From Neomicrococcus aestuarii (GTDB taxonomy: Bacteria > Actinomycetota > Actinomycetes > Actinomycetales > Micrococcaceae), in assembly GCF_014201135.1 (NCBI RefSeq), contig NZ_JACHDR010000001.1, positions 2,356,001 to 2,420,000 on the forward strand: 64,000 nucleotides of DNA, written 5' to 3'. Shown piece by piece: positions 37,491 through 48,422 of the stretch. Made by a program: the position numbers and the translations under genes. The notes below the pieces were generated by a model, which saw nothing but the letters and a program-made list of their open reading frames with translations, was not told where the DNA came from and did not search any database. Numbering within the stretch: position 1 is the first letter of the stretch; every line of letters starts with the position of its first letter.

Positions 37491-37521
37491 CCCGCAGAAC
37501 TGCAGGGGAGTGCCTGAGGTG

Positions 37522-37535
37522 AGCTGCGTCGTCGT
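37522..37535 (-). repeat. Dispersed 14-bp word, copy 6 (intergenic)
   Basis: Exact AGCTGCGTCGTCGT in the rpsL leader, flanked by GTG and ACTGG. The ACTGG flank is shared with the near copy at 42523. Confidence 0.85.
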
Positions 37536-37855
37536 ACTGGAAGAAGGCGAACCACTGAACCGCAGCCCGCGGCCCTAGTTATAGGCAATGGCGGGCGAAT
37601 CTCATCCCAAAAGCCGAACGGTGTCAAGCACCAATTCGGAGGAGAGGCCCATGGCGTGCTAGGCTAGATCCAATTGTTTTTATGTGGCAAAGGGACACGG
37701 TCCGGGTTGCGGGTAGGTTGCGCAACGAATGCCACATTTTTGCACGCCTACGGTCTTTCCGCAGATCGTGCTGGAAACGACCATCAAATGCGAGTTCGCA
37801 ACCGCGCTCAGGCGGACAACTTGCATGGAATTAATATCAACTGGAGGACACAACA

Positions 37856-38230
37856 GTGCCTACTATTCAGCAGCTGGTCCGTAAGGGCCGCTCGCCGAAG
37901 GTCAATAAGACCAAGGCTCCAGCCCTGAAGGGCAACCCGATGCGTCGTGGCGTATGCACCCGTGTGTACACCACGACCCCAAAGAAGCCAAACTCTGCTC
38001 TCCGTAAGGTTGCACGTGTGCGCCTCGCCGGCGGCATCGAAGTAACCGCTTACATCCCGGGCGTTGGACACAACTTGCAGGAGCACTCCATTGTGCTCGT
38101 TCGCGGCGGCCGTGTGAAGGACCTTCCTGGCGTTCGCTACAAGATCGTTCGCGGCGCACTTGACACCCAGGGCGTTAAGAACCGCCAGCAGGCTCGCTCC
38201 CGCTACGGCGCTAAGAAGGAGAAGAAGTAA
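37856..38230 (+). CDS. rpsL: 30S ribosomal protein S12
   Basis: The 124-residue decoding-centre protein, [15 protein letters not shown] at the start. [10 protein letters not shown] and [11 protein letters not shown] carry the two Lys residues whose change gives streptomycin resistance; both are wild type. GTG start after GGAGG. The stop overlaps the rpsG ATG by one base. Confidence 0.98.
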   Translation: MPTIQQLVRKGRSPKVNKTKAPALKGNPMRRGVCTRVYTTTPKKPNSALRKVARVRLAGGIEVTAYIPGVGHNLQEHSIVLVRGGRVKDLPGVRYKIVRGALDTQGVKNRQQARSRYGAKKEKK

Positions 38231-38700
38231 TGCCACGTAAGGGTCCAGCGCCTAAGCGCCCCATCGTGAACGATCCGGTATACGGATCCGCTCTCGTTAC
38301 GCAGCTCATCAACAAGGTTCTCTTGGACGGTAAGAAGTCCACCGCAGAGCGCATCGTTTACGGTGCCCTCGAAGGTGCACAGGCTAAGACCGGCCAGGAT
38401 CCAGTAGCAACCCTCAAGAAGGCTATGGACAACATCCGTCCAGCCCTCGAGGTTCGCTCCCGCCGCGTTGGTGGCGCAACTTACCAGGTTCCGGTCGACG
38501 TTAAGCCAGGCCGTGCAACTGCTCTCGCCCTCCGCTGGCTCGTTGGATACTCCAAGGCTCGCCGCGAGAAGACGATGATCGAGCGCCTCCAGAACGAAAT
38601 CCTGGATGCCTCCAACGGTCTCGGTGCCGCTGTGAAGCGCCGCGAAGATACGCACAAGATGGCTGAGTCCAACAAGGCCTTCGCACACTACCGCTGGTAA
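38230..38700 (+). CDS. rpsG: 30S ribosomal protein S7
   Basis: The 156-residue head-assembly protein, [20 protein letters not shown], with the beta-hairpin [12 protein letters not shown] and the C-terminal [13 protein letters not shown]. It follows rpsL directly and precedes fusA by 81 bases; it probably regulates the str operon as in E. coli (inference). Confidence 0.98.
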   Translation: MPRKGPAPKRPIVNDPVYGSALVTQLINKVLLDGKKSTAERIVYGALEGAQAKTGQDPVATLKKAMDNIRPALEVRSRRVGGATYQVPVDVKPGRATALALRWLVGYSKARREKTMIERLQNEILDASNGLGAAVKRREDTHKMAESNKAFAHYRW

Positions 38701-38781
38701 TAACGGATCGGTTGTCGTTGCAGGAGCGATAAAGTTTTATCGACTGCAACGACAGCCATCACACCTATCAAGGGAGACACC

Positions 38782-40896
38782 GTGGCACAGGACGTGCTCA
38801 CTGACCTCAAAAAGGTTCGTAACATCGGCATCATGGCCCACATCGATGCTGGCAAGACCACTACCACCGAGCGCATCCTGTTCTACACGGGTGTAAACCA
38901 CAAGCTCGGCGAGACCCACGACGGCGCCTCGACGACCGACTGGATGGAGCAGGAAAAGGAACGCGGTATCACCATTACCTCGGCTGCCGTTACCTGCTTC
39001 TGGAACCAGAACCAGATCAACATCATCGACACCCCGGGCCACGTTGACTTCACGGTGGAAGTTGAGCGCTCACTTCGCGTGCTCGACGGCGCCGTTGCAG
39101 TCTTCGACGGCAAGGAAGGCGTGGAGCCACAGTCTGAGACCGTGTGGCGTCAGGCTGACAAGTACAACGTTCCACGTATTTGCTTCGTGAACAAGATGGA
39201 CAAGCTCGGTGCGGACTTCTACTTCACCGTTGACACCATCATCAAGCGCCTTGGCGCTACCCCGTTGGTTATGCAGCTTCCAATTGGTGCAGAGAACGAC
39301 TTCGTTGGCGTTGTTGACCTCTTGACCATGAAGGCTTTCGTATGGCCAGGCGACGCCAAGGGTGACGTAACCATGGGCGCCAACTACGAAATCCAGGAGA
39401 TCCCGGCGGATCTTCAGGAGCGCGCTGAGGAATACCGTGCCAAGCTCGTTGAGCAGGTTTCGGAATCCACCGATGAGCTCATGGAGAAGTTCCTTGAGGG
39501 TGAAGAGCTGACGATCGATGAGATCAAGGCCGGCATCCGCAAGATGGTCATCAACTCTGAGGCTTACCCAGTGTTCTGTGGTTCTGCCTTCAAGAACCGC
39601 GGCGTGCAGCCAATGCTCGACGCTGTGATTGACTTCCTTCCTTCGCCACTCGACGTGCCAGCTATGATCGGTCACTTGCCGAACGACGAAGAAGCAGAAG
39701 CTACTCGCGAGCCTTCCGCTGATGAGCCATTCTCCGCACTTGCGTTCAAGATTGCAGCTCACCCATTCTTCGGTCAGCTCACCTTCGTGCGCGTTTACTC
39801 GGGTAAGGCAACCGGCGGTATGCAGGTTCTGAACTCGACCAAGGGCAAGAAGGAGCGCATCGGAAAGCTCTTCCAGATGCACGCCAACAAGGAAATGCCA
39901 GTGGACGAAGTGACCGCAGGTCACATCTACGCTGTCATTGGCCTCAAGGACACCACCACCGGTGACACCTTGTGCGCAGTTGACGCTCCGATCGTTCTTG
40001 AATCCATGTCCTTCCCTGAACCAGTGATCTTCGTGGCCATCGAGCCTAAGACCAAGGGTGACCAGGAAAAGCTGTCCACCGCTATCCAGAAGCTCTCCGC
40101 TGAGGACCCAACCTTTACGGTTTCCCTCAACGAAGAAACTGGCCAGACGGAAATCGGCGGCATGGGCGAGCTCCACCTCGACATCCTCGTTGACCGTATG
40201 CGTCGCGAATTCAAGGTGGAAGCTAACGTTGGTAAGCCACAGGTTGCTTACCGCGAGACCATCAAGAAGAAGGTCGAGAAGGTCGACTACACCCACAAGA
40301 AGCAAACGGGTGGATCCGGCCAGTTCGCAAAGGTTCAGGTTACTTTCGAGCCTTTGGACACCGCAGACGGAACGTTCTACGAGTTCGTCAATGGTGTGAC
40401 CGGTGGACGTATTCCTCGCGAATACATCCCATCTGTGGACGCTGGTATCCAGGACGCCATGCAGTTCGGCATCTTGGCCGGCTACCCAATGGTGGGCGTG
40501 AAGGCTACCTTGATCGACGGCGCTTACCACGATGTTGACTCGTCTGAAATGGCGTTCAAGCTCGCAGGTTCGCAGGTCTTCAAGGAAGGCGCACGTCGCG
40601 CTAACCCGATTCTTCTTGAGCCGGTTATGAACGTCGAAGTCCGTACTCCTGAGGAGTACATGGGCGACGTAATTGGTGACTTGAACTCCCGCCGTGGTTC
40701 CATCCAGTCGATGGAAGACGCTGCAGGCGTGAAGGTTGTCAAGGCGTTTGTGCCATTGTCCGAGATGTTCGGATACATTGGTGACTTGCGTTCCAAGACT
40801 CAGGGCCGCGCTGTGTACTCCATGGAGTTCAGCAGCTACGCCGAGGTCCCGAAGGCTGTTGCCGACGAGATCATCCAGAAGTCCCGCGGCGAATAG
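38782..40896 (+). CDS. fusA: Translation elongation factor G
   Basis: The 704-residue translocation GTPase. G1 [14 protein letters not shown] near residue 19, G2/effector [11 protein letters not shown]3 DTPGHVDF and G4 NKMD are all present, then domains II-V. GTG start after GGGAGA. Followed by a 13-bp stem-loop rather than directly by tuf. Confidence 0.98.
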   Translation: MAQDVLTDLKKVRNIGIMAHIDAGKTTTTERILFYTGVNHKLGETHDGASTTDWMEQEKERGITITSAAVTCFWNQNQINIIDTPGHVDFTVEVERSLRVLDGAVAVFDGKEGVEPQSETVWRQADKYNVPRICFVNKMDKLGADFYFTVDTIIKRLGATPLVMQLPIGAENDFVGVVDLLTMKAFVWPGDAKGDVTMGANYEIQEIPADLQERAEEYRAKLVEQVSESTDELMEKFLEGEELTIDEIKAGIRKMVINSEAYPVFCGSAFKNRGVQPMLDAVIDFLPSPLDVPAMIGHLPNDEEAEATREPSADEPFSALAFKIAAHPFFGQLTFVRVYSGKATGGMQVLNSTKGKKERIGKLFQMHANKEMPVDEVTAGHIYAVIGLKDTTTGDTLCAVDAPIVLESMSFPEPVIFVAIEPKTKGDQEKLSTAIQKLSAEDPTFTVSLNEETGQTEIGGMGELHLDILVDRMRREFKVEANVGKPQVAYRETIKKKVEKVDYTHKKQTGGSGQFAKVQVTFEPLDTADGTFYEFVNGVTGGRIPREYIPSVDAGIQDAMQFGILAGYPMVGVKATLIDGAYHDVDSSEMAFKLAGSQVFKEGARRANPILLEPVMNVEVRTPEEYMGDVIGDLNSRRGSIQSMEDAAGVKVVKAFVPLSEMFGYIGDLRSKTQGRAVYSMEFSSYAEVPKAVADEIIQKSRGE

Positions 40897-40909
40897 TCGG
40901 GGGAACAGT

Positions 40910-40949
40910 GCATTGGTTGCGGTGCCGGAAACGTTGCCGCAACCAATGC
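40910..40949 (+). terminator. Stem-loop between fusA and tuf
   Basis: GCATTGGTTGCGG at 40910-40922 pairs with CCGCAACCAATGC at 40937-40949. No U tract, so it may be a partial terminator or processing site. Confidence 0.55.
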
Positions 40950-41168
40950 GCCCAGGCCGTCTAGCTTAAGCGCAGAGCACAACTGAGTGGATCAGTAGGT
41001 GCGATGTGTAAGACTGGCGGTTAGGGAGAGTTCCCAGTGCTTGACTATCAAGCTCCGGGGGACCAGTAATTTCATCAACCAGCAAAGACCACAGTAGACT
41101 TATACGAGTTTCGACCGCGATCAGCGGCGAATGTAAGTCTTCTGAAATCAAAGTTCTAGGAGGAACCT

Positions 41169-42359
41169 GTGGCGAAGGCAAAGTTCGAGCGCAGCAAGCC
41201 ACACGTCAACATTGGCACCATCGGTCACGTTGACCATGGAAAGACCACGTTGACGGCTGCCATTTCCAAGGTGCTTGCAGACAAGTACCCTGACCTTAAT
41301 GAGCAGCGCGACTTCGGCTCCATCGACTCGGCTCCGGAAGAGCGCCAGCGCGGTATTACGATCAACATTTCTCACGTTGAGTACCAGACCGAGAAGCGTC
41401 ACTACGCACACGTTGACGCCCCGGGCCACGCTGACTACATCAAGAACATGATCACCGGTGCTGCTCAGATGGACGGCGCAATCCTCGTGGTTGCCGCTAC
41501 TGACGGCCCAATGGCACAGACCCGCGAGCACGTTCTTCTTGCTCGTCAGGTTGGCGTTCCTTACCTTCTTGTTGCCCTTAACAAGGCTGACATGGTTGAG
41601 GATGAGGAACTTCTTGACCTCGTCGAGATGGAAGTTCGTGAACTTCTTTCTTCCCAGGAATTCGATGGCGACAACGCTCCTGTGATCCGCGTTTCGGGCC
41701 TTAAGGCTCTCGAAGGCGATCCACAGTGGGTCAAGTCTGTTGAAGACCTGATGGAAGCTGTTGACGAGTCCATCCCGGATCCAGTGCGTGACCGCGACAA
41801 GCCGTTCCTCATGCCTATTGAGGACGTCTTCACCATCACCGGCCGCGGTACCGTTGTTACGGGCCGTGCTGAGCGTGGCACCTTGCCAATCAACTCTGAA
41901 GTTGAGATTGTTGGCATCCGCCCAGTTCAGAAGACCACCGTTACCGGTATCGAAATGTTCCACAAGCAGCTCGACGAAGCTTGGGCTGGCGAGAACTGTG
42001 GCCTTCTTCTTCGCGGTATCAAGCGCGAAGACGTAGAGCGTGGACAGGTTGTTGTGAAGCCGGGTTCCATTACCCCTCACACCAACTTCGAGGCTAACGT
42101 CTACATCCTTTCCAAGGATGAAGGCGGACGTCACAACCCGTTCTACTCGAACTACCGTCCGCAGTTCTACTTCCGTACCACGGACGTCACCGGCGTTATC
42201 ACCCTCCCAGAGGGAACCGAAATGGTTATGCCTGGCGACAACACCGAAATGTCGGTTGAGCTTATCCAGCCAATCGCTATGGAAGAGGGCCTCGGCTTCG
42301 CTATCCGCGAAGGCGGCCGCACCGTTGGTTCGGGACGCGTCACCAAGATCACCAAGTAA
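41169..42359 (+). CDS. tuf: Translation elongation factor Tu
   Basis: The 396-residue aminoacyl-tRNA carrier. G1 [14 protein letters not shown], switch [13 protein letters not shown]3 DAPGHADYI and G4 NKADM are present. GTG start after AGGAGGAAC. The upstream gap of 272 bases has TTGACT at 41041 and weak -10 matches, so tuf may have its own promoter in addition to read-through. It has a strong terminator. Confidence 0.98.
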   Translation: MAKAKFERSKPHVNIGTIGHVDHGKTTLTAAISKVLADKYPDLNEQRDFGSIDSAPEERQRGITINISHVEYQTEKRHYAHVDAPGHADYIKNMITGAAQMDGAILVVAATDGPMAQTREHVLLARQVGVPYLLVALNKADMVEDEELLDLVEMEVRELLSSQEFDGDNAPVIRVSGLKALEGDPQWVKSVEDLMEAVDESIPDPVRDRDKPFLMPIEDVFTITGRGTVVTGRAERGTLPINSEVEIVGIRPVQKTTVTGIEMFHKQLDEAWAGENCGLLLRGIKREDVERGQVVVKPGSITPHTNFEANVYILSKDEGGRHNPFYSNYRPQFYFRTTDVTGVITLPEGTEMVMPGDNTEMSVELIQPIAMEEGLGFAIREGGRTVGSGRVTKITK

Positions 42360-42397
42360 TTTGGTTGATCTAGTGGTTCGTTTCTAACGAATTCTAG

Positions 42398-42440
42398 GAA
42401 CTGGGCTCCACTGCTTCGGCGGTGGGGCCCAGTTCTTTTT
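42398..42440 (+). terminator. UUCG-loop terminator of tuf
   Basis: A fully paired 17-bp stem (42398-42414 with 42419-42435, two G-U pairs) closed by TTCG and followed by TTTTT. Confidence 0.95.
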
Positions 42441-42522
42441 GTATGCCCACTCTCCAGGCGCGTTCACTTGAGAACCATATGCCGGCCGGGTTGAGTGCAC
42501 CGCGAGATACCAACTGACCGGG

Positions 42523-42536
42523 CGCAGCGTCGTCGT
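42523..42536 (-). repeat. Near copy (12/14) of the dispersed word
   Basis: CGCAGCGTCGTCGT followed by ACTGG, the same 3' flank as the exact copy at 37522. Intergenic. Confidence 0.55.
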
Positions 42537-42617
42537 ACTGGTTTAGGGCCGCAACTCTCGCTACGGATCCAGACCACCCCAGGAGAAGTGAGGCCATTTC
42601 TCTGCAACCCGCCTGCT

Positions 42618-42676
42618 ATGCGCGGTCATTCTGCGACAGAAATTTCGCGGAATTTTGTAGCAAAGTGGCCGCGCAT
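42618..42676. repeat. Long imperfect hairpin with GGCCACTTTGC-type arms
   Basis: Arms 42618-42634 and 42660-42676 pair at 14 of 17 positions. The interior is A/T-rich and partly self-complementary (GAAATT/AATTTT). The right arm matches the 25680 repeat over 14 bases. Confidence 0.6.
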
Positions 42677-42706
42677 GGGGGAGGGGATCATGAACAGGAC
42701 GGAAGT

Positions 42707-42720
42707 ACGACGACGCAGCT
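42707..42720 (+). repeat. Dispersed 14-bp word, copy 7 (intergenic)
   Basis: Exact ACGACGACGCAGCT, 40 bases before a small membrane-protein gene. Confidence 0.85.
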
Positions 42721-42759
42721 CACTTAGGTGCGCAACCTCACGTTGCGTAGGATGAGGGT

Positions 42760-42891
42760 ATGGAGTGGATTATTGCCCTCGTCATTATTGTCCTCGTGGT
42801 TCTGGGCGCGCTGTGGGTGCGCCGGAACTTCTCGCCCGAGATTGAGCGATACAAGAAGATTCGCCGCTCGGAAGAGATCGATCGTAAGTAG
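42760..42891 (+). CDS. 43-residue single-span membrane protein
   Basis: A short ORF with ATG at 42760 and TAG at 42889-42891. One membrane helix (IIALVIIVLVVLGALWV, residues 4-20) is followed by a basic, then charged cytoplasmic tail (RRNFSPEIERYKKIRRSEEI). A GGATGAGG purine run precedes the ATG. A small hairpin (42967-42984, CGGGCC/GGCCCG) lies downstream. No family recognised. It sits alone between tuf and the S10 operon and may be expressed from its own promoter. Confidence 0.6.
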   Translation: MEWIIALVIIVLVVLGALWVRRNFSPEIERYKKIRRSEEIDRK

Positions 42892-43371
42892 CGGGGGAGC
42901 TGCAGCCGGCGTCGTCGTCGCGCTGAACCTATTTGGGGTCTAGAGCCTCCGCGCACCGCATCCAAGCGGGCCAGCAGCGGCCCGGTTTGCCGTAGGGTGC
43001 CTTTGTCTGACACAATAGACAAGTTGTTCAAGCGCTTTCTCATGCTCTTCCGCCACTTCTGTTCAGTAATGTTCACGAAGTTGCCTTCGAGAGACTCGAC
43101 TGAGACAACGTCCCTCTCGGGATAATGCCCGGGGTAGGGGTCGTTGACCGACCGAATCAGAGAAGCCCAAACATAACCCACCCAAGAATTTAGGTGTTTT
43201 CGTATCGTCAAGATCGCGACACGCCCGAGTTCGGGGGTCGGAGCCTCGACGGGGTGAGGAACCCGGATTTCATCCGGATTCAGTCCGTTGGAGGCGTGCC
43301 GGTCCACACGTATGGACCCGTTCGGCACATTGACCGAAACAGTTATTTACTGCAGAAAGAGGCTAAGAGCC
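42892..43371 (+). other. S10 operon upstream region and leader
   Basis: 480 bases without a supported gene. It includes a degenerate GAGCTGC...GCGTCGTCGTC stretch (42897-42918), a CGGGCC/GGCCCG hairpin (42967-42984), a TTGTCT/AGACAA inverted repeat (43003-43022), a GATAAT box (43121-43126) and a leader of about 240 bases. Confidence 0.55.
43121..43126 (+). promoter_or_regulatory. Candidate -10 box of the S10 operon
   Basis: GATAAT with a weak GACTGA at the -35 position (17-base spacer). Confidence 0.35.
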
Positions 43372-43680
43372 ATGGCGGGACAGAAAATCCGCATCCGGCT
43401 GAAGTCGTATGACCACGAGGTCATTGACGTTTCAGCACGGAAGATCGTTGAGACGGTGACGCGCGCAGGCGCTACCGTGGTTGGCCCAGTGCCGCTGCCT
43501 ACGGAAAAGAACGTTTATTGCGTTATCCGTTCGCCGCACAAGTACAAGGACAGCCGCGAGCACTTCGAAATGCGCACCCACAAGCGGTTGATCGACATCA
43601 TTGACCCGACGCCAAAGGCCGTCGATTCGCTTATGCGTCTTGACTTGCCAGCTGACGTCAACATCGAAATCAAGCTTTAG
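43372..43680 (+). CDS. rpsJ: 30S ribosomal protein S10
   Basis: 102 residues starting [19 protein letters not shown], with [19 protein letters not shown] and the NusB-binding region. The longer in-frame extension upstream lacks a ribosome site and is rejected. First gene of the S10 operon; also part of transcription antitermination complexes in well-studied bacteria. Confidence 0.98.
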
Positions 43681-43700
43681 AGGGAGGTGCTGAGAGAACT

Positions 43701-44351
43701 ATGACCACTGTTCGTAATGTCAAAGGATTGTTGGGCACGAAGCTCGGCATGACCCAGGTGTGGGACGAGAACAACAAGCTCATCCCCGTCACGGTTGTAC
43801 AGGCTGACGCCAACGTCGTCACTCAGTTGCGTAACGCAGACCGCGATGGATACACCGCAGTCCAGATCGGCTACGGCCAGATCGATCCGCGCAAGGTAAC
43901 CAAGCCACTCGCCGGCCACTTTGAGGCCGCAGGCGTTACCCCACGCCGCCACGTTGTGGAACTTCGCACCGAAGATGCTGAATCCTACGCACTTGGCCAG
44001 GAACTCACCGTTGAGCTTTTCGAAGCTGGACAAAAGGTTGACGTTGTTGGCAAGTCCAAGGGTAAGGGCTTCGCAGGTGTTATGAAGCGCCACGGCTTCT
44101 CCGGTGTTGGAGCATCCCACGGTGCCCACAAGAACCACCGTAAGCCCGGTTCGATCGGTGGAGCTTCCACCCCGTCCCGCGTTTTCAAGGGTGTTCGCAT
44201 GGCTGGCCGTATGGGTGCTGAACGCCACACCACGCTCAACCTCACGCTTCACGGTGTTGACGTTGAGAAGAACCTTCTGTTGATCAAGGGCGCTGTTCCA
44301 GGCGCTCGCGGCCAGGTCGTTCTCGTCCGTAGCGCCGTGAAGGGAGCATAA
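43701..44351 (+). CDS. rplC: 50S ribosomal protein L3
   Basis: 216 residues, [20 protein letters not shown] at the start, [17 protein letters not shown] and GRMGAERHT in the core. The long loop reaches the peptidyl-transferase centre. Ribosome site GGGAGGTGCTGAG. Confidence 0.98.
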   Translation: MTTVRNVKGLLGTKLGMTQVWDENNKLIPVTVVQADANVVTQLRNADRDGYTAVQIGYGQIDPRKVTKPLAGHFEAAGVTPRRHVVELRTEDAESYALGQELTVELFEAGQKVDVVGKSKGKGFAGVMKRHGFSGVGASHGAHKNHRKPGSIGGASTPSRVFKGVRMAGRMGAERHTTLNLTLHGVDVEKNLLLIKGAVPGARGQVVLVRSAVKGA

Positions 44352-44355
44352 GTAA

Positions 44356-44958
44356 ATGGCTCAGGCACTTAATGTCGATCTCCCAGCAGAGATCTTCGAC
44401 GTTCAAGCGAACGTTCCGCTCATGCACCAGGTTGTCGTTGCACAGCTCGCAGCAGCTCGTCAGGGTACCCACAAGGTAAAGTCCCGCGGCGAAGTTTCTG
44501 GCGCTGGACGCAAGCCGTTCAAGCAGAAGGGTACCGGCCGCGCTCGTCAGGGCTCGATCCGTGCTCCTCACATGACCGGCGGTGGCATCGTCCACGGTCC
44601 AACGCCTCGCGATTACTCGCAGCGCACCCCTAAGAAGATGAAGGCCGCTGCACTTCGCGGCGCACTTTCTGATCGCGCTCGTAACAACCGCATCCACGTA
44701 ATCGAGTCTTTGGTTTCTGGCACCAAGCCATCCACCAAGGAAGCTTTGGCTACGTTGCGCGGCTTGTCTGATCGCAAGAATTTGCTCGTTGTCATCGACC
44801 GCAACAACGACGTGACGGCTTTGTCCGTGCGCAACCTCCAGGAAGTCCACGCCATCTACGTTGACCAGCTCAACACCTACGATGTCTTGGTTTCTGACGA
44901 TGTTGTCTTCACGAAGGCTGCTTTCGAGGCACTCGTCAACAAGGAGGACGCCAAGTGA
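44356..44958 (+). CDS. rplD: 50S ribosomal protein L4
   Basis: 200 residues. [20 protein letters not shown] marks the exit-tunnel loop and [17 protein letters not shown] follows. In E. coli L4 controls the S10 operon; no such leader was identified here. The stop overlaps the rplW start by four bases. Confidence 0.97.
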   Translation: MAQALNVDLPAEIFDVQANVPLMHQVVVAQLAAARQGTHKVKSRGEVSGAGRKPFKQKGTGRARQGSIRAPHMTGGGIVHGPTPRDYSQRTPKKMKAAALRGALSDRARNNRIHVIESLVSGTKPSTKEALATLRGLSDRKNLLVVIDRNNDVTALSVRNLQEVHAIYVDQLNTYDVLVSDDVVFTKAAFEALVNKEDAK

Positions 44959-45260
44959 GCCACCTCATTGGCAAGGCACCGCACGACGTAATCATTCGTC
45001 CGGTCGTTTCCGAGAAGAGCTACGTACTCAATGACGAAGGTCGTTACACCTTCATCGTTGACCCACGCTCGAACAAGACGGAAATCAAGCAAGCGATTGA
45101 AGCTATCTTCAACGTGAAGGTTGATTCCGTTAACACCATCAACCGTGCCGGGAAGCGTAAGCGCACCCGCCTCGGGTGGGGATCGCGCAACAAGACGAAG
45201 CGCGCGATCGTCACCTTGAAGGAAGGCACTATCGACATCTTCGGCGGTCCGCTTTCCTAA
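44955..45260 (+). CDS. rplW: 50S ribosomal protein L23
   Basis: 101 residues, with [38 protein letters not shown] and the loop [19 protein letters not shown]. It sits at the tunnel exit and docks SRP and trigger factor. GTG start overlapping rplD. Confidence 0.97.
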   Translation: MSHLIGKAPHDVIIRPVVSEKSYVLNDEGRYTFIVDPRSNKTEIKQAIEAIFNVKVDSVNTINRAGKRKRTRLGWGSRNKTKRAIVTLKEGTIDIFGGPLS

Positions 45261-45290
45261 GCGGAGACCACTTTAACGAGGAAATAAATT

Positions 45291-46130
45291 ATGGGAATCC
45301 GTAAGTTCAAGCCGACTACCCCGGGCCTTCGTGGCTCCTCGGTAGCCGACTTTGCAGAAATCACGCGATCGACTCCGGAAAAGTCGTTGCTCCGCCCGCT
45401 CCACAAGACTGGCGGCCGTAACAACTCCGGTAAGATCACCACGCGCCACAAGGGTGGTGGACACAAGCGTCAGTACCGTCTGATCGACTTCCGCCGCCAC
45501 GACAAGGACGGCGTGCCAGCAACCGTTGCTCACATTGAGTACGATCCAAACCGCACGGCACGTATCGCTCTCCTTCACTATGCAGATGGCACGAAGCGCT
45601 ACATCATCGCTCCGGAAAAGCTGCAGCAGGGTGACAAGGTTGAGGCCGGTCCAAACGCTGACATCAAGCCAGGCAACAACTTGCCACTTCGCAACATCCC
45701 AGTGGGTACTGTTATCCACGCAGTGGAGCTCCGCCCAGGTGGCGGCGCGAAGATGGCTCGCTCTGCCGGCGCATCCATTCAGTTGGTTGCTCGTGAAGGC
45801 CGCTTCGCTCAGTTGCGTTTGCCTTCCGGCGAAATCCGCAACGTTGACGTCCGCTGCCGCGCGACGATCGGCGAGGTCGGCAACGCCGAGCAGTCGAACA
45901 TCAACTGGGGTAAGGCTGGCCGTATGCGCTGGAAGGGCGTTCGCCCAACCGTCCGCGGTGTTGCCATGAACCCGGTCGATCACCCACATGGTGGTGGTGA
46001 AGGTAAGACCTCCGGTGGTCGTCACCCGGTCAACCCGAACGGTAAGCCGGAAGGCCGCACCCGTCGTCCGAATAAGGAAAGCGACAAGCTCATTGTTCGT
46101 CGCCGTCGTACTGGCAATAACAAGCGATAG
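45291..46130 (+). CDS. rplB: 50S ribosomal protein L2
   Basis: 279 residues, [20 protein letters not shown]. The universally conserved [10 protein letters not shown] with the peptidyl-transferase-associated His and the [20 protein letters not shown] block are present. Ribosome site GAGGAAA. Confidence 0.98.
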   Translation: MGIRKFKPTTPGLRGSSVADFAEITRSTPEKSLLRPLHKTGGRNNSGKITTRHKGGGHKRQYRLIDFRRHDKDGVPATVAHIEYDPNRTARIALLHYADGTKRYIIAPEKLQQGDKVEAGPNADIKPGNNLPLRNIPVGTVIHAVELRPGGGAKMARSAGASIQLVAREGRFAQLRLPSGEIRNVDVRCRATIGEVGNAEQSNINWGKAGRMRWKGVRPTVRGVAMNPVDHPHGGGEGKTSGGRHPVNPNGKPEGRTRRPNKESDKLIVRRRRTGNNKR

Positions 46131-46142
46131 GAGCCTGGAGAC

Positions 46143-46424
46143 ATGCCACGTAGCCTGAAGAAGGGCCCCTTCGTCGATCAGCACCTTTATGTAAAGGTCG
46201 CAGATCAGAACGAAAAGGGCACCAAGAACGTCATCAAGACCTGGTCCCGCCGTTCGATGATCGTCCCCGACATGCTCGGACACACGATTGCCGTACACGA
46301 CGGACGCAAGCACATCCCTGTTTTCGTTACCGAAGCCATGGTTGGACACAAGCTCGGCGAGTTCGCTCCTACGCGTACTTTCCGCAGCCACGTGAAGGAC
46401 GACAAGAAGGGCAAGCGTCGCTAA
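46143..46424 (+). CDS. rpsS: 30S ribosomal protein S19
   Basis: 93 residues, [19 protein letters not shown], with [20 protein letters not shown] and [13 protein letters not shown]. Head-domain protein near the A site. Ribosome site GGAGCCTGGAG. Confidence 0.98.
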   Translation: MPRSLKKGPFVDQHLYVKVADQNEKGTKNVIKTWSRRSMIVPDMLGHTIAVHDGRKHIPVFVTEAMVGHKLGEFAPTRTFRSHVKDDKKGKRR

Positions 46425-46490
46425 ATCCCTCTCACGAGGATTTTTAGCCATGCTCGCACTTCTTCCGATTTTTGAAAGAAGAGGAAAGCA

Positions 46491-46856
46491 ATGGAAGCCA
46501 AGGCAATTGCGCGCCACATCCGCGTAACGCCCATGAAGGCCCGGCGCGTCGTCAACCTGGTTCGTGGTAAGCAAGCGAATGAGGCATTGGCGATCCTGAA
46601 GTTTGCCCAGCAGGGCGCTTCGGAGCCTGTGTACAAGGTGTTGGCCTCAGCTGTGGCCAACGCTCGCGTCGCCGCAGACCGCGACGGCGTAGCCTTCAAC
46701 GAAGACGAACTCTTTGTCACCGAAGCATTCGTTGACGAAGGACCAACCATGAAGCGGTTCCAGCCGCGTGCCCAAGGCCGCGCTTACCGTATCAACAAGC
46801 GCACCAGCCACATCACCGTGGTCGTAGCTACCCCTGAGAAGGGTGGGGAGAAGTAA
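46491..46856 (+). CDS. rplV: 50S ribosomal protein L22
   Basis: 121 residues, [20 protein letters not shown], with the extended tunnel hairpin [20 protein letters not shown]. The hairpin shows no obvious macrolide-type change. The stop abuts the rpsC ATG. Confidence 0.98.
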   Translation: MEAKAIARHIRVTPMKARRVVNLVRGKQANEALAILKFAQQGASEPVYKVLASAVANARVAADRDGVAFNEDELFVTEAFVDEGPTMKRFQPRAQGRAYRINKRTSHITVVVATPEKGGEK

Positions 46857-47675
46857 ATGGGTCAGAAGGTTAATCCCAATGGATTCCGTCTTGGCATCAC
46901 GACGGATCACGTTGCTCACTGGTACGCAGACGGTAACAAGCCAGGTCAGCGTTACAAGGACTATGTTCGCGAGGACATCAAGATCCGCGAACTCATGACC
47001 ACGGGCATGGAACGAGCAGGCATCGCCAAGGTTGAGATCGAGCGTACGCGTGACCGCGTTCGTGTTGACATCCACACCGCTCGTCCAGGCATCGTAATCG
47101 GCCGTCGTGGCGCTGAAGCTGACCGCATCCGTGGTGAGCTTGAGAAGCTCACGAGCAAGCAGGTTCAGCTGAACATCCTCGAGGTCAAGAACCCTGAGAT
47201 CGAAGCTCAGCTTGTTGCTCAGGGCATCGCCGAGCAGCTTGCTTCCCGCGTGGCTTTCCGCCGTGCGATGAAGAAGGCTATGCAGTCGGCTATGCGCGCT
47301 GGTGCCAAGGGCATCCGTGTGCAGTGCTCGGGCCGCCTCGGTGGCGCTGAAATGTCCCGCAAGGAGTTCTACCGTGAAGGCCGCGTGCCGCTTCACACCC
47401 TCCGTGCGAACATCGACTACGGCAAGTTCGAAGCTAAGACCACCTTCGGCCGCATTGGCGTGAAGGTTTGGGTCTACAAGGGCGACTTGACCTCGAAGGA
47501 ACTCGCAGCTCAGGCTGCAGCAGCTCCAGCTCGAGGCCGTAGCGACCGTCCGGGACGCCCTGCTTCTGGCGAGCGTCGCCGTCGTAATGACCGCAATGCT
47601 GCACCTGCCGCTGAGGCTCAGGCACCAGCAGTAGAGACCGCAGCACCAGCTGCATCTGAAGGAGGAGAAGCCTAA
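46857..47675 (+). CDS. rpsC: 30S ribosomal protein S3
   Basis: 272 residues, [20 protein letters not shown]. The KH domain has [16 protein letters not shown] and the C-terminal domain has [12 protein letters not shown]. The last 55 residues are an Ala/Pro/Arg-rich tail ([20 protein letters not shown] and beyond) longer than in E. coli, a low-complexity feature shared by several ribosomal proteins here. Confidence 0.97.
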   Translation: MGQKVNPNGFRLGITTDHVAHWYADGNKPGQRYKDYVREDIKIRELMTTGMERAGIAKVEIERTRDRVRVDIHTARPGIVIGRRGAEADRIRGELEKLTSKQVQLNILEVKNPEIEAQLVAQGIAEQLASRVAFRRAMKKAMQSAMRAGAKGIRVQCSGRLGGAEMSRKEFYREGRVPLHTLRANIDYGKFEAKTTFGRIGVKVWVYKGDLTSKELAAQAAAAPARGRSDRPGRPASGERRRRNDRNAAPAAEAQAPAVETAAPAASEGGEA

Positions 47676-48092
47676 ATGCTTATTCCCCGTCGTGTGAAGC
47701 ACCGTAAGCAGCACCACCCGGGTCGTTCCGGCGCTGCTAAGGGCGGCACCACTGTTTCGTTCGGTGAGTACGGTATCCAGGCTTTGACGCCTGCATACGT
47801 TACGAACCGCCAGATCGAAGCAGCTCGTATCGCCATGACCCGTCACATCAAGCGTGGCGGTAAGGTCTGGATCAACATTTATCCAGACCGCCCATTGACC
47901 AAGAAGCCTGCTGAAACCCGTATGGGTTCCGGTAAGGGTTCCCCGGAGTGGTGGGTTGCTAACGTCAAGCCAGGACGCGTTCTTTTCGAACTGTCCGGTG
48001 TCAGTGATGAAGTTGCTCGTGAAGCACTCCGTCTTGCGATCCACAAGCTTCCGCTTAAGGCTCGCATCATTCGTCGTGAGGGTGGTGAATAA
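47676..48092 (+). CDS. rplP: 50S ribosomal protein L16
   Basis: 138 residues, [20 protein letters not shown], with [10 protein letters not shown]-type [20 protein letters not shown] and [19 protein letters not shown]. It contacts A-site tRNA. Starts directly after the rpsC stop; AAGGAGGAG lies within the rpsC end. Confidence 0.98.
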   Translation: MLIPRRVKHRKQHHPGRSGAAKGGTTVSFGEYGIQALTPAYVTNRQIEAARIAMTRHIKRGGKVWINIYPDRPLTKKPAETRMGSGKGSPEWWVANVKPGRVLFELSGVSDEVAREALRLAIHKLPLKARIIRREGGE

Positions 48093-48095
48093 TCC

Positions 48096-48422
48096 ATGGC
48101 TATTGGTACCAAGGATCTTGCCGTAGAGCAGCTGGATCAGTTCGACAACGCTCGTCTTGCAGACGAGTTGAAGAAGGCTAAGGAAGAGTTGTTCAACCTT
48201 CGCTTCCAGTCCGCAACGGGTCAGCTTGACTCCAGCGGACGTCTCAAGGCAGTCAAGCGTGACATCGCCCGTATTTACACGGTGTTGCGTGAGCGTGAGC
48301 TCGGCCTTCGCGCCGAGGTTGCTGCTCCAGCTGCTGAAGAGAAGGCTGAGAAGAAGGCTAAGAAGTCTTCCAAGAAGGCCGAAGAGACCGCTACCGACGA
48401 GGCTACGGAGGAGGCTAAGTAA
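48096..48422 (+). CDS. rpmC: 50S ribosomal protein L29
   Basis: 108 residues. The L29 core ([20 protein letters not shown] and [15 protein letters not shown]) ends near residue 72; about 36 residues of Lys/Ala/Glu-rich tail follow ([20 protein letters not shown]). L29 is usually 60-75 residues, so the tail is an extension. The stop overlaps the rpsQ start by one base. Confidence 0.95.
   Translation: MAIGTKDLAVEQLDQFDNARLADELKKAKEELFNLRFQSATGQLDSSGRLKAVKRDIARIYTVLRERELGLRAEVAAPAAEEKAEKKAKKSSKKAEETATDEATEEAK

Larger units (their letters stand above)
37290..37855 (+). other. Gap between rpoC and rpsL: terminator, repeats and str promoter
   Basis: No gene is seen. Contents in order: the rpoC terminator (37306-37341), a 17-bp tandem duplication (37346-37381), an 8-bp inverted repeat AAACAACT/AGTTGTTT (37420-37451), a TATACT -10 box (37485-37490), an exact 14-bp word (37522-37535), and a leader of about 320 bases before rpsL. 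Confidence 0.65.
42360..42759. other. Gap after tuf rich in repeats
   Basis: No gene seen. It contains the tuf terminator, a near copy (42523) and an exact copy (42707) of the 14-bp word, a GTGAGGCCATTT half-site (42588-42605) and a long imperfect hairpin (42618-42676) related to the repeat at 25571. Confidence 0.6.
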
